Assembly (NCBI GenBank): GCA_019914945.1
Contig: CM034102.1
Location: forward strand, 17,287,501-17,351,500
DNA from: Typha latifolia
Taxonomy: Eukaryota > Streptophyta > Magnoliopsida > Poales > Typhaceae
DNA: 64,000 nt
Reading direction: 5' to 3'
The notes below the pieces were generated by a model. That model did no database searches, had not been told where the DNA came from, and saw only the letters and a program-made list of their open reading frames with translations. How positions within the stretch are numbered: the stretch's first letter is position 1; every line of letters begins with the position of its first letter. Shown one piece after another: positions 10,946-23,903 of this stretch. Both the position numbers and the translations under genes were made by a program.

Positions 10946-13900
10946 AATTAGCTAGCTTGGGTACATTGGCCTGTAGCTGCGCTGCATCCTTCGCTCGAGA
11001 AGAACATTTGATTGCTGCTGGATTGCAAGACAGTGTGCCTATTTTGCATTAGGATCTCCTTAGAATTCTGTTGCTCTGTTGTTAATGAAGTTGGCAAAAT
11101 TTAGTAAGCTCGATAATTGCAGACACAGCATTCTAGTACTTTAGGAAGGATTTCACCTTTAGATGTTCCTACTGTTGCCTGTTTCGCTAATGGAATGAAA
11201 TCAAATATTTTTCAGAGTTGACCTTTCTTCATTTCTGGTAGTTGGATACTGTATGATATGTTTACTATTGTAGTTTATTTGGTTTGGTTTCTAGATGTTT
11301 CTGTGGCGTAAACTCTACTTACTTTTATTGGTTTGCTGTAAACAATGTATTACTGCAATTCTTATGGCTGCTGATTTTGCCTAGGCAAAACTTGTGTTGG
11401 CGGAATAAGAATAGGATGTTTGGTTGCTCTTATAGTTATTCTCTTATACCTGTTATACTTATTCAGTGTAAGGAAGCATTATGTTATTCTTATTTAGATA
11501 CTTGTTGTCGTGAACAATGGAGTGTTTTATTTTTGGTTATAGTTGCTTGTAATTTCAGTGCGTTTTTGTGTGGGTTTGTAGGTTGTCAGATTTCTGTTGC
11601 AAATCCTGACAGGAACCCGTTGTTATGTTGCCCGAGTCTTTATTGCTTTTTAGTTATTTTTCTTTGCCTATTTCTGGCGCATCTTTTTCTTTTGGTTGGA
11701 TTTTGAGGAAAAAATTATTCCATTGCAGACCTCTTTCATGAGCAAGGCGACTCAAAAACATTTCGGGCGTCATATTCGTGCACTTCCGGTTCTGATCTTA
11801 TTAGATTACTGAACTTGTGAAGAGTGCCGACTTCCAGATGTGGTCTTTGACTTATAACTGTTGGTTTAATATCGTCGAGTTCCTTCGCGATTAAATGCTT
11901 TGTTTTCTCTACTGTTGAGTCGTTGATGATCTGGCAAAATCGTATTTTTTTAAGTGTAAAAGGAACACCTGCCGATAGTTGGAATAAACATTGGCTACTC
12001 CAAGTCTTCCAATCAGAATGTTTACATTGCCTAATGATATACAACTCAAGCAGAAATATTCAACAAAAGAAAGTTTTTTATATATGCAATGTGAACAAGC
12101 TCATGGGTTAGATTATAACCTTCTAATCTTGTTTTTCGTCGTCTTACTATTGTTCCGTCTAAAACCAACTAGAAAATATTGTACGCCAAAGGACGTAACT
12201 ACCTCCAATGCCTTAAAACCCTTTTGTCAAAAGTCCACCATCCTCTTTGTTTGTTTGCTGGAAAAAAATGCATCAAGAGTCACTCATTATGAATTGTTAA
12301 ATTCCCGCAAGTAGATAAAGAATGATAGACCAAGTTGACCAACTAATTGTTCAAACCCAATACCCTTTTGATTCCCAAGCTCCCTTTTTTTTTGTGACTC
12401 TCACTGCTTCGTTTATGAGCTCAAAAGTCATGGCTTGCCAATCGCGAGTTTTGTACCTTGGCTGTGCAAACTCCACACAAAAAAACACACACTACAAAAC
12501 CTTTCCAATATTATATACTTCTCATGACTAATAAAAACAAAGATCTAGGTGGGTAAAATTAAGAAGACGCGTCTTGACTTTTAAAAAGAGAAGAAGGGAA
12601 GAAACGGGTCAGATGATTTGGTGAGCAATAGATCTACAGGGTGTCCAAAAGGAACAGTTTGTATATCACATTCAATAGACTGCTAAGAGAACAGCTGTTT
12701 CCTTTCAGTAGCCAAGCTGGAGATCTTATCAGCAAATCTGCTATTTTCAGCCAAAGCAGTCAGAGGTTAACTAACCAAAACAATTGGCTGTTTGACTCTT
12801 AATCCAATCCTCATCCCAATGTACATCATATGATGCTATCATATATGACAAGTGGCCATTCCATTTAATAAGCTAATTGCGGCTCATTGAATTACACATG
12901 AACAGATGAATAATACAGGCACGCCGTCAATTCCATAATCAATGTATCTCTAGAAAACCTCGGTCTGATAGAGCATCATACCTTAGCATAGTTCGGTTAG
13001 CCCTCGGGATAGAATAAACTTGGGTCTCCATATGAGATAGCACTGAACCCAAGTTTTTAATTGAACTTTGAATCAGAGTAGACCATAGGTTTGAGGTATG
13101 AATTCGCAAAAATAAATACAAAAGATCTAGCCGTTTGTAAATAAAAATATCTATAAATTTACAAAATAGAAATAAAAAATCCGACCCAAACTTATTAAGC
13201 ATCTGATCTTCTGTAAACCCCACCACGTTTGTAAACAACGCATTTGGAAATATCAATGTACTAAATTCGTCTAAGCAAGCTTTTTATTTGGTAACATCTA
13301 TCATTTTATGAACATCCTGCTCTGATCTGCATAATCCACCGACTTCAACTGATTAGATTTGTGGGTCTTCACTAAGATGAAGAGAGTTGGTAAAAAGGGA
13401 AGAACTAATGGTTACAAAGTAATCAGGACCTATCAATTGTGATTCATACTAATGTCCTTTTGAATACCAGTTTTATTAATTATGGGTGGATGGATATGTT
13501 TTAACTACAAATGATCAAAGAATCCATCACTAACATCTCTCTCTCTCTCTCTCTCCCTGTAAACTACTCAAAATCTTCTCACCGACTCCTTAAATATTAT
13601 TTTGAGACAGGGACAGTGAGAAGCAGCTCAGCTGCTTAACTGCAGTCTTCAAGTACTCCTTACCCCCATTTCTCATCCTTTCTCTGACGAAACCGACACT
13701 TTTCAATCATCTTTCTTCTCTCTCTCTCTCCCTCTCTTTCTCTCTAGGTTGGTTGTTACTTTCTCTCTCTAGTACTCTCTCTCTCTGTACCATCTCACAT
13801 GAGGGTATCCATGGCGAGGGGCCAACCTATCTTGCTACGGTTGGTCCCATCTCTTTGTCCTTTTTATTCGTGCCCAACTGGAAGGGATGGGTCGTGTGCC

Positions 13901-13969
13901 ACGTGGCAGACGAGAGGTGTTGCTACCATCTCTGTTGTAGATCTGAAGGTTGTCATCTTTAGTGTCGAT
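10946..13969. other. Gene-free stretch after the SCL gene
   Basis: The first 250 bp or so is SCL 3'UTR. Beyond it I find no supportable gene. Open frames at 11284-11706 (+), 11736-12044 (-) and 12939-13256 (-) have no recognisable domain, signal peptide or splice context. The last looks repeat-like, but I cannot name the element. CT-rich tracts lie near 13541-13556 and 13720-13790. Confidence 0.4.
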
Positions 13970-14704
13970 ATATTGACATCTGACGTAATTAAGATAAAAA
14001 GTTTTTAATTTTTTTTTTCAATCACTACTTTTATGTTTAGATGGAGCGTGCTTCGTACTCCTAGTAAAATGATCTCTTAATTATTGTTGATGTACTAATA
14101 TCTCATATTGAACGTGGATTCGATATGAGCCGACTTGTTTGGATTAGTCTAGATACATCGTTATATATGTATCAATGCATTGATTTCATACGTCCAAATA
14201 TTTTAAATTGTGTTTGCAAAATAAAAAATATAGGTTTAAAATTTAGTAGCTAAATCTGAGACGTCAGATGCATGTGATCATTGCATCGATATGCCGACCC
14301 ATATAAATTAACATGCATCAAATCTTAATCAGCACGCTTTTTTAAAGCACATCGAAAAAATGTGAAGATAATTAAATCTAACGTTTTGTAAATAAAAGGG
14401 TTGATACCTCGCCAAAAGTCATTATTTATCTCTTTAGTTATTTGCGAATGTGATGACATCTGACATAACTACGATAAAAATTTAAAATTTTCCATATCAC
14501 TTTAGATATAGTGTACTTTATATTCGTTGTTGTCCCGATTAGTCTAGACCCATTTGTTAAATATGCATGAGTTTCGTGCATCCGATCGCCCCCGAAAATA
14601 CTACACAAGGTATAAGATTTAACATATGTAATTAAAGACGTTGGAAGTGCACGATTAGGTCAACTTGCATCAAATCATAATCAGCACACCTTTTAAAGCG
14701 TATC
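13970..14704. repeat. Diverged direct duplication
   Basis: Three landmarks recur in the same order. TTGACATCTGACGTAAT-type sequence ending at 13980 recurs at about 14460. GATTAGTCTAGA at about 14134 recurs at about 14533. CATCAAATC(T/A)TAATCAGCAC at about 14318 recurs at about 14667. Offsets shrink from about 480 to 398 to 349 bp, so the second copy carries deletions. No coding content or terminal repeats were seen. Confidence 0.55.
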
Positions 14705-16911
14705 CTGGGAATTCCTGAAGACAGTTGGACCAGACCGTGCAACGCCTTGACTCTTTTCCTATCTTCTATTCCCCTTCGCTAACGAAAGCCAGAAGAAACG
14801 TCTCCATTTATATAAATTACCAACATACTTTGGTATAGTTGACGATCAAATCTTAATTAAAGTACCAAAGAAGAAGAAGAAGAAGAAGAGAGTCCTCCAA
14901 CCACTTCAATTATTAGAGAAATTAGTGAGTATTCATGAAAAGCAAACGTTAATTTCCCTCTAAATTACTTACATAATATATATATTTTTATACTTACTGA
15001 GAAAAGATTACGACAATGACATGAAGACCCCTTCATTAAATCTTTGCAAGTCACTCCTTAGAAGAAGACTTGCTCTCTTAAAATCAACAGCAGCGTTGAC
15101 TTAAATAGACATCAGTGGCGTGTCAAACCAAGTCGTTTCTTGAATCCTAATTAGATTTGGGTATAATTTCCCCTTCCTTTGATGCGTTGACTTAATACCC
15201 TACGGCTAATGTCAACCTCCCCAAACATTGCGTGAGCCTTGACATCACTAGCACAAGAATGCTTCTTTGAATTCATACTAATCTTTTCTTTTTCTTTTTC
15301 CCCTTTAGGATTTTTTTTGTTGCATATTATTCTTCTTCATTGTTAGCTTATACGAATATTTTATTCAACATTTCTTATAAATTGAAGGATGAAACTCACA
15401 AATACATGAGAAAATAAAAGATTTCCCACAATAAACGCATAGTATAAGGTGCGATACGCGAAGGTGTCAGCAAGAGCAAATGTAAGTAGAAGTTTAAAAG
15501 GTAGACATGGTTGGAATAGGTCATGGAGGAGAAAAATTCGACTCTCAAGAGGGTGACTTTTCCATCCGACGTAGAATAGAATCCAGGTGAACTTAACCTT
15601 AGAAGAATTCTAGTCACTAACTTGTAAAGAGGTTTCAAGTTGATTAGGTCTTGTAGCAAAGACCACCATGGACTTCTAATGTTGATGGCTCAACCAATAG
15701 TTTCCATATTGTTGTTCTTTTTATCCAAAAAGTCTAAAAGACACCTTAAAGTTGTTTTAATAAGTTAAGAGAGTTAGATGATAGAATGTGCATAATTAAA
15801 CTCATAATGATCTCTAGAAAAAACTAGATTTAATGTATGGTTGTATAATGGACTAATTTGTTTATGTATACAATTTATATTCCTTTAAAAATTTCTTCAA
15901 CCAATGTGAACTCAAATAGAGGAAGAAGAAAGAGAGGAGATATAATGCTTGAGAAACAAAATAGATAACCAATATATAGATAGTGAAAGATCATTAATGA
16001 GGAAAAAAAAATGGCGAGAAATATCCCTGGAAATGGTCAGTTAAACAATTCGTTTTACGGTGGAATCCGTGTGATATGTGATAGGACTGTATCTCTCAGT
16101 GGATTCTCCAAGAACACGTGGATTGAAAAGTTTGTATCTCTCTCTCTCTCTCTCTCCTTCCTTCTGCTCATCTCCTATATAAGTACACACCACCACCTTA
16201 GATTAGCTAAAACTATCATTTTGCGCACCTTATTTTAGGAGAGCCGAAAAGGAAAACCACCCTGTTCTAAAATTTCTCCCGACCATTTCTTCCCATTGCC
16301 ATTACCATTACCATTACCATCCTCCACTATCCTCTCGCGTTCTCTTCTCTGCCTTTGGTTTCTCTCCTCCTCCTCCTTTCTTCTGGAGGTGGTTCTGAAG
16401 GTGAAGAAGACAAGGGACGCAAAAAGGTGCGATTGTGTTGCTTATTTTGTTGGATTTAGAAGAAAATATGAAATGGGTTTTCTTTTTTATGTGTGATTTT
16501 GGCCTTTCTTCTTTATTTTCCAGTTTTGATAGAGATTTCATGAATTGGGTTGTGTTCCCGTGATGTTTCTCGTTCATAAGATATTGGAAGAAAAAGCTTT
16601 CTTTTCCAATTTATCCATGAAATTTTGATGCTTTAGGAGATCAAATTCTGGTTCTACCAGTTCTCTCGTTTCATAGTAATTCTCGACTTAATCTTGTTGC
16701 AGGCAATTCAATCACAAAGGAAATTTGATTCCTTTCTTGTGTTACATAAACGTGATTTGGTTTTCTTTGCTAATTGCATGCGTTGCTCATACTTGGTACA
16801 GTAAAAGAAGGTAAATTTTTATCTCAAATCGTCAAATTTCTTTACAGGAGGAGATATAAAACATTGCTGCTTTTCATACAATTTTATGCTCCTCTCCATT
16901 CCAACATCAAA
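14705..16911. other. Intergenic and IQM leader
   Basis: The first 1.3 kb has no recognisable gene; the 87-codon minus-strand frame at 15396-15659 is unassigned. The last 700 bp is probably the promoter and leader of the IQM gene: CT-rich tracts near 16140 and 16360, then a likely leader intron ending at TTGTTGCAG near 16702. The first ATGs at 16774 and later lie upstream of the family start and are not needed. Confidence 0.4.
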
Positions 16912-19545
16912 ATGGGCTTAGGTCTATCATGTCAAGGAGATGACTACGATCTTTTAGACGAAAGCTTCGAATCTTTATTTATGAGATCTTTCCATATCCC
17001 GGACAATGTGAAGACAACCTTGCGTTCCGTCAGCTTCAACGGCCGCGACTCGGAGCCCGCCATCGTCAAAGCTTTCGGCTCCGGGAAGCTCATAATCGGA
17101 GGATCTCTGAGCTTTAACCGCGAAGAAATCGATCCCTTTCACTTGGAAACCATGATCTCATTAACTAGTCCTACTTCTGAGAAAGATGCAAAGCCAATAG
17201 GTTTCACTGAATCAAGGTTTAAGCCTTCAAGAAAGAGGACAGCGGTTGGAGCACAAAGCCCAAAACATGAGGCTGCAGTGAAGTTGCAGAAGGTCTACAA
17301 GAGTTTTAGAACAAGAAGGCAGCTTGCAGATTGTGCTGTTCTTGTAGAACAGAGATGGTATGGACTTAATTTTGTTTCTTTATTTAGTTTCTATTCAATT
17401 CTCTGTTCTTGTTCAGCAGCTAAGATGATCTTTCTACTGTTTAAATTAGGTGGAAATTACTAGACTTTGCTTTGCTCAAGAGAAGCTCTGTGTCATTCTT
17501 TGACATAGAGAAACCTGAATCAGCTATTTCTAGATGGTCAAGGGCAAGAACTAGGGCTGCTAAGGTACCTATAATTGAGCATAATAATTGAGCATAAGGT
17601 TGCGCGATATTTGAAATTTGTCGATGAACTTATGATCTCCTTTTCTTATCTCAGGTTGGCAAAGGTTTATCTAAGGATGAGAAAGCTCAGAAACTCGCAT
17701 TGCAGCATTGGCTCGAGGCAGTAAGTATCAGAGATTAAAGATACCATGAATTATGCAAATATCTGTTCCTCATGGCATGAAGTAATGGTATACTCATTGC
17801 TATTCCTCGGACAGATTGACCCTCGACATCGGTACGGTCACAACCTTCATTACTACTACGATTGCTGGCTCCACTGCGAGAGCAAGCAACCCTTCTTCTA
17901 CTGGTAGATTTCAAAAGTCCTATTTCTTTAGGTCTGAGGACTTCCTGAACCAAATTCTGAAGTTCGACTATTTTGAGTTCACAGGCTTGATGTAGGAGAG
18001 GGGAAGGAGGTCAGTCTTGAAGAGCACTGCCCTCGATCAAAGCTTCAACAGCAGTGCATCAAGTATCTTGGCCCGGTAAGTCTCTATGGCGAAACGAGTT
18101 TACTAGGATTCTATGTCCTAAAAAGTTTGATCTTACAAAGAGATATTTTTCACAATTTTCAGATAGAAAGGGAGGCCTATGAAGTTATAGTTGAGGATGG
18201 CAAGTTCATGTACAGAGGGAGCAGGCAACTCCTAGATACATCAGGGGGTCCCAAAGATGCAAAGTGGATCTTTGTGCTGAGCACATCAAAGACTTTATAT
18301 GTGGGCCAGGTAAAATTTTGTTACCTGCAAGTATTCTTAACTCGCCAATCTTTCGAGAAATTATTTGACATCATTATTCTGCATTGCAGAAGAAAAAGGG
18401 AACATTTCAGCACTCCAGTTTTCTTGCTGGAGGAGCTACATCTGCTGCTGGGAGATTAATAGTTGAAAATGGAATTCTTAGGGTACATACAAATAATATA
18501 AGTAGAATTATTAACATCTCATCACCGAGATGATGTTAATGAAGTTGGCTAACCTCATTTTGTTTTGGCAGGCTGTCTGGCCTCATAGCGGCCATTACCG
18601 CCCTACGGAAGAAAATTTTCTGGAGTTAATGAGCTTTCTCAAGGAGAACAATGTCAATCTCATCGACGTTAAGGTAAGCGTCCTACTTCTATTTTTACTT
18701 ATGTTTGCATTAAGCTTACATTTTAAACTTAATGGATATTTACAATGGAGTCAGTATCTGACTTGATTTATCTTGCTTTCCATTTCATACAGTTAAGTCC
18801 AACCGAAGATGAGGAAGACTTCTGCAGTAGACTTCGAAGCAGCCATTCCATCTTCATTAAACCTGAAGAGGAGATGGAGTACTCTCATGCTTCTTGTGGA
18901 ACAGAGGACACAATTACATCAGAGAGGAGAAGCTTATTAGAGGCTTCTGGAGGAACACATCCTACTAGTTTCTCTACTGAATCAAAACTAAAAGAAGAAA
19001 GCCTGAGAGAAGAATCACCTAAGTTGGAGCTTCCAGACAAGCTTCAAAAGAAAGTACTAAAGGACCCAGAAGAGAGTGAAGAAGAAGAGGATATAAACGA
19101 ACCAGCGACGCTCAGTTCATCAGAAAATGATGAAACCCTGAAAGTATCTACATCTGATAGACATTTTGAGTACCGCAAATCAAACCTATTTGCTGAGGAG
19201 CAGGGAGAGGAAGAAGAACCATCTGTACCACCAGAGTTGATCCTTCATAGGATCAATTCAAAGAAAGAAACGAAGTCATACCAGTTGGGGAAGCAGTTAT
19301 CCTGCAAGTGGACTACCGGTGCCGGACCTCGGATAGGGTGTGTGAGGGACTACCCGTCGGAGCTCCAGGTCCGTTCATTAGAACAAGTGAACCTATCTCC
19401 AAGATCTGGAGGGCCTTCTAGATCTACTTCTCTGAGAAATATAGGCAGCCCACATACAAAACAGACACATCTACACCAAAACAAGAGTTGCAAAAGCAAC
19501 AACACACACTTGGCAGTTTTAGATGGAGGAGAGAAAGTTCTTTAA
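16912..19545 (+). CDS. IQM family calmodulin-binding protein
   Basis: Nine coding exons: 16912-17357, 17450-17564, 17655-17720, 17815-17903, 17985-18075, 18163-18309, 18390-18482, 18572-18673 and 18793-19545. All are GT-AG and in phase, giving 633 residues. An IQ motif ([16 protein letters not shown], about residues 126-141) is followed by the conserved IQM core: [74 protein letters not shown] and [14 protein letters not shown]. The C-terminal third is acidic and low-complexity (EEEEDINEP). In Arabidopsis, IQM proteins bind calmodulin without calcium and act in stomatal and stress responses; IQM1 is reported to bind CaM5 and promote CAT2. The start MGLGLSCQ was chosen over the upstream in-frame ATG at 16774 because it begins the conserved N-terminus. 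Which IQM member it is remains open. Confidence 0.92.
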
Positions 19546-21069
19546 ATAAATAAGATTGTATGTATAGAAAAGAGGTATACTAAATAACTTACTTTTCTAG
19601 ATATTGTAGAGGAACACTTCCTTCAAACATCCTGAAGTTTTGGTGAATGAATACAACTCAATGCAATTCCTTTAAAAGTTACCCGGTTGAATTTTTGCTG
19701 ACATACTACTGTGTAAAGGCTATTTCAATATTCCTTTTGAGGTATAAGTTAAAATCTTGTACTGAACATTGTACGCAGTGTAACAAGTGATAAACTCATA
19801 AAGCTCAAGAATGTGCTGATTGTAAGACTTGTCCATACCTAAGCATTATTGTCTTCTCTTTAGTACATCATACAGTCAAACTATGGAACTACCAATAACA
19901 GCAGTCATCTTCTCTTTAGTACGTCATGCATCATATTTCAATAAGCCCATTGATGAAAACAAGGAAATCTTCTGTATCATCCTTGTCAACAAGCATATTG
20001 TGCTCTATCAGTACATTTACGACCTTCCAAGATTTTTATCAAATTGAACTCTCTCTAGCACCTGGAATAAATGCCCATGCATCTGCTGTTGGGCAAAAGG
20101 AGTGCATTTTCAACGAAGGAAGTTGATTGCTGAACACAAAGAAGATATTCTGAACAGTCCTCGTCAACAAGTAGAATACTCCATTCTGACAATTTAACCA
20201 ACTAGGAGACAGATCATTTTGAAGCATAATCATATGGTCCTCATTCCAACTTACTTTAAATAAAACTCCTTCATGGAGGTCTTAATAAATCTGTATCGAT
20301 GATCAAAGTTAAGCTACAGTTTAACAAGTGAACTGGTCAGCAAAGTTTGGCAAACGCTAAACTTAAACAATCCACAACTTCTCAATTCACATAAGTTATT
20401 CAACCACAACACTGCAACTCAATTTCAGGAAAGGTTAAGCATATTAGTCACTATTCACAAATAATTAAGACTGAACGTGCTCATATGTGTGGTAGATACT
20501 GTTATTATAGGAGGTATATCTTGAATTATCATGAGGTTGTTTGATTTATAAGAGTAGAGGTTTGGTTGTTCTCAAACAACAATTTTCTGATTCACAGCAG
20601 TGAAGCACCAACAAGACAAAGCGCAATAAATTCAACTCCAGATAACCTTGGATTCAATAATATTCATTTTCTTGTTAAGATTACAGTTAGATACTTTTTT
20701 GAATGTACTATATTTGGATTCTTTCAGTTATCTAAGCCATTCAGCTAAGAAAGAAATGCAAATGGTCTCTAAGTTAATGATCAAAGCTAAAGGAAAGAAA
20801 TGAAAGACCACATTGTAAATTTTGCTAATGAGAGCTCAGGCAACAATAGTAGATGAATCTATAATCAATTGACACAATGTGACAATAAAAAGATAAGACA
20901 GAAAGCAAACAAAATACAATGACAAGTACTTGTCGGAATTCGTCATGATTTTTCAGTTGCAAATCATTTGCCTAGTCCATTAGCATCAAGAAGTACCTCG
21001 CCAAAAATCAATAGGCATCAGAACGAATCACACCATTGTTCCCCCTCCTTTTTGCTGCCTCAGCATGCC
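19546..21069. other. Convergent intergenic region
   Basis: 3' flanks of the IQM (+) and O-fucosyltransferase-like (-) genes meet here. The DNA is AT-rich, with scattered short frames on both strands and no domain I recognise. No RNA gene was seen. Confidence 0.5.
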
Positions 21070-22740
21070 TCAGCATGTGTTGATGCCATCCTTACAATCT
21101 TTTGTCAAGTTACTGAATGTTTCCACCTGTGTTTTTGCCCTGTAGAGCACCTCTGTATCCACAGCCACTCTCATATACCCATCAAATGTCACCGGCTTCC
21201 CATTGTTGAGTGCCACTGTCTCATTATACCACTCACTTGTGTCCCCCCACATCTCCTTATAGTCATCAAGCAAATGCACCTTGAAGTGTGACCGCAGCTT
21301 ATCGAAATAGTTATAGAACGGCTCATTGGTAGCAATATATAGATTCCTCATTGGCTTAAGCACCTTTGTTAGCTTATCCACGAGTGCTTCAGGCGATGTG
21401 TCGGCATCCAGATTGGGCCATAATTTAATGTCCTGAGCTTTCCAACCCCTGACTACATGGACAGCATCATAGTCCCAATCCATCTTTCCAGAGATCTCCG
21501 ACACAATGTTCATCAGTCGCTTTGACTTCCAGATAGCCTGCCAGGGCCGCTGCACGAACTTTGCCGCCCGGCCCTCACACACCCGATACCAGTAGTTCTC
21601 CGGCTCGGGCCCATCAAACTGCCTCCAAATTATAGTGTTCTTATCCTTCTTGAGTTGCATTGGAGTAACCTTATAAGTAGGCACCTTGCGAACCGAGATC
21701 CGACCACCACCCTTCTTGCCTCCTGCCCGGTCCCACCGCCTCCAATCTCGCAAAAACTCTCCCTCCTCCACCACCGATGCTGACTCCTTCAAATGCTCAA
21801 AATCGAAATAGAACCTAAAATCCTTTCCCTCCTCGTCCTTTCCACTCGGGGTATAACTCCCCGAGAGACAAACACCTAGATCCATCACGAAGGTCCGATT
21901 CAAGAACTGCGCCTCCCCGAGACCGCAAAGGAAGCTCCACAAGTACTGATTCATCCCCTTGCAGTAGTCGCCTCCCCGGGTATAGTACAAGTACTTCCCT
22001 TTCTTGAATTCCGACTCAGATCCAACGATAGGGATGGTGTCGTTGATCTCGACATCCGTGATCTGGGCTACCGTAGGGGCGGAAGGCGACCGAGGGCGAG
22101 GCCGGGGCTTGGCTGCATTGATCCCGGAGCGGAATTTTCCGACGAAGACTATATCGAGGGTACAGTTCTCACCCGGGCCGAGGCGAAAGCGGCGGTAGTC
22201 CTTGTACCGCCGCCAAGACTTCTCCTTTCTGTTGCGGAACCTCCACGCCGCGTCGCACTCCCCGGGTTTCGGCCCCGGGACCGGCGTATCGTAGCTCAAG
22301 AACACGATGGATTTCCGGAAGAACGTGCGCGAGTTGAACTCCTTGATCGCAGCCAGGACGCGGGGATCGGAGCAGTTGACGACGTCGCAGGAGGGGGATG
22401 AAGCATTGAGGGTTGGTAAGGGGGCGGAGTCGGGAGGAACAGAGACGACAGGAGGGGAATTAGAAGGGGATGGCAAGGGGACGAGGTCTTCGCCGGTGCG
22501 GAGGAGGGAGTCGTCGTTCTGGAAGGTGGAGTTGTGGATCACCGCGGAGAGGGAGGTGGTGAGGGCGGCGGAGGACTGGAACCAGGGGTCGGGGGGTTGG
22601 TAGGTGATAGCGATGACGGTGACGACTAACACCGAGACGACGAAGGCGGAGAAGCAAACGTTGCCGATTACTTTGATTAATTTCTGACTCAAGGGTATAT
22701 CGGCGCCGGATTGTGCGGTTCCCCCCGCCGACTCCTTCAT
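21070..22740 (-). CDS. O-fucosyltransferase-like type II membrane protein
   Basis: Intronless, 556 residues. A short cytosolic N-terminus is followed by one membrane segment at about residues 25-46 (CFSAFVVSVLVVTVIAI), then YQPPDPW, and a long lumenal part with several N-glycosylation sequons. Conserved blocks are VVNCSDPRVLAAI, GECDAAWRFRNRKEKSW, YLYYTRGGDYCKGMNQYLW, FLNRTFVMDLGVCLSG, AVHVVRGWKAQDIKLWPN and LYIATNEPFYNYFDKL. The last blocks fit the plant O-fucosyltransferase-like fold. I recall close Arabidopsis relatives (At2g04280/At4g12700 type) labelled calcium-ion binding or O-fucosyltransferase family. Topology suggests the Golgi. No enzyme activity can be assigned from sequence. The 5' leader contains a GA repeat and the gene is divergent from eS28. 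Confidence 0.8.
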   Translation of the reverse strand: MKESAGGTAQSGADIPLSQKLIKVIGNVCFSAFVVSVLVVTVIAITYQPPDPWFQSSAALTTSLSAVIHNSTFQNDDSLLRTGEDLVPLPSPSNSPPVVSVPPDSAPLPTLNASSPSCDVVNCSDPRVLAAIKEFNSRTFFRKSIVFLSYDTPVPGPKPGECDAAWRFRNRKEKSWRRYKDYRRFRLGPGENCTLDIVFVGKFRSGINAAKPRPRPRSPSAPTVAQITDVEINDTIPIVGSESEFKKGKYLYYTRGGDYCKGMNQYLWSFLCGLGEAQFLNRTFVMDLGVCLSGSYTPSGKDEEGKDFRFYFDFEHLKESASVVEEGEFLRDWRRWDRAGGKKGGGRISVRKVPTYKVTPMQLKKDKNTIIWRQFDGPEPENYWYRVCEGRAAKFVQRPWQAIWKSKRLMNIVSEISGKMDWDYDAVHVVRGWKAQDIKLWPNLDADTSPEALVDKLTKVLKPMRNLYIATNEPFYNYFDKLRSHFKVHLLDDYKEMWGDTSEWYNETVALNNGKPVTFDGYMRVAVDTEVLYRAKTQVETFSNLTKDCKDGINTC

Positions 22741-22810
22741 TGGGGATAAATGGACGGAATAAGTGTTGGAATAACGTGGATAGTGGAATGAGATCTGGGA
22801 TCGGGAAATC

Positions 22811-22814
<4 letters not shown>

Positions 22815-22841
<27 letters not shown>
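22815..22841. repeat. (GA)n microsatellite in O-FucT-like leader
   Basis: About 13 GA units, 75 bp upstream of the minus-strand ATG, so a CT repeat in that gene's leader. It lies within the shared upstream region with eS28. Confidence 0.9.
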
Positions 22842-23110
22842 CGGACCGACACTGGTAGGTGAGATATTGTCTTTCGATGCGAGGGGTGAAGTGAGGTGAC
22901 TGCTGAGCTGTCGGGATTTTTAAGATGTTTTATTATTAACAAAATAAGAGTATTCTATATATGTTCGATTTCAATTGGATCCGCACAATTTTACCTGGAC
23001 GGGTTATCGGGTCCATCGCCAACCCATTGGAACACTCGCCTTGGAAGTTGAGGGCAAATCAGTCATTCAAGGCGTTCGAGTAAATAAATAAACCATCAAA
23101 TACGACGATA

Positions 23111-23903
23111 TCCTATATATAAATAACAAAAGCTAGGGTTTTGCCTTCTACTCCAGCCGCCGCCTCGTCGTGAGATCGGAATCGTCTTCCTTGGATTGAG
23201 AAGTGCTTAAGGTTACTTTCTTGCAAATCTCCACTTTATCTTACCACATTGATTTCTCGTACATATATATATTTGTGGCGTTTAATTTGTTTAGCAGGTT
23301 GTATTATAATTACAACTCTTAGATCAGGAGAACAGAACTTTTGTGTCCTCTTGTGATCTGTCTTATGATTTGGCTTTCATATTTGTTCTCTTGTTGTGAT
23401 CTTAGTTGCTCGAGGATATTTCTAGGGGATAATTTGGCGTTACCAGTTGTGATGTCCGCCATATGCACATGTAATACAGTATATATGCCATTTTCTATAT
23501 TAGTTTCACTTCAATACTTCACAGGTGGATTCCCTCCCCATACTATCTTCACGGTATCTATTTAAGTGTGAAGATATAACACTCTATATCTTCATCATCT
23601 AACCTTCTCTGAACAATCTGGATAGGCTTGCATATGAGTAACATTTGACAAGAATCCTAGAAGTATTCATTATTCATAGATTCTTATTCTCTTCTGTAGA
23701 CTAGCATGATATAGACCCTCTAAACTAGCGGGAAATCCTGACTGAGGCTAATCAAGCAGTATAAGGGCTAACTATAGATGATGATCGGCATTTGGAATTA
23801 AAATAGTCATATTGAAGCTCTTTTTTCGGTAGCCCTTTTGTTTTGTCACTAACTCTTCTTCTGGGCAATGTGTGATTCCTTTAATGGTATTTGCATTTGC
23901 AGC
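23111..23903 (+). promoter_or_regulatory. eS28 promoter, telo-box and leader intron
   Basis: A TATA box (CTATATATAAATA) lies at about 23113. A telo-box (TAGGGTTTT) lies at 23134-23142, just before a pyrimidine-rich start (CCTTCTACTCC). This TATA/telo-box/TOP-like order is typical of plant ribosomal protein genes. A donor-like CTTAAG|GTTAC near 23211 and the acceptor TTTGCAG ending at 23902 imply a leader intron of about 690 bp ending one base before the ATG. Confidence 0.65.

Noticed and set aside
11284..11706. 140-codon plus-strand frame rich in Cys, Phe and Leu
   Set aside because: It lies in T-rich DNA after the SCL 3'UTR, resembles no family and lacks promoter or splice context.
11736..12044. 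102-codon minus-strand frame
   Set aside because: No recognisable domain, and it overlaps other frames; not enough to call a gene.
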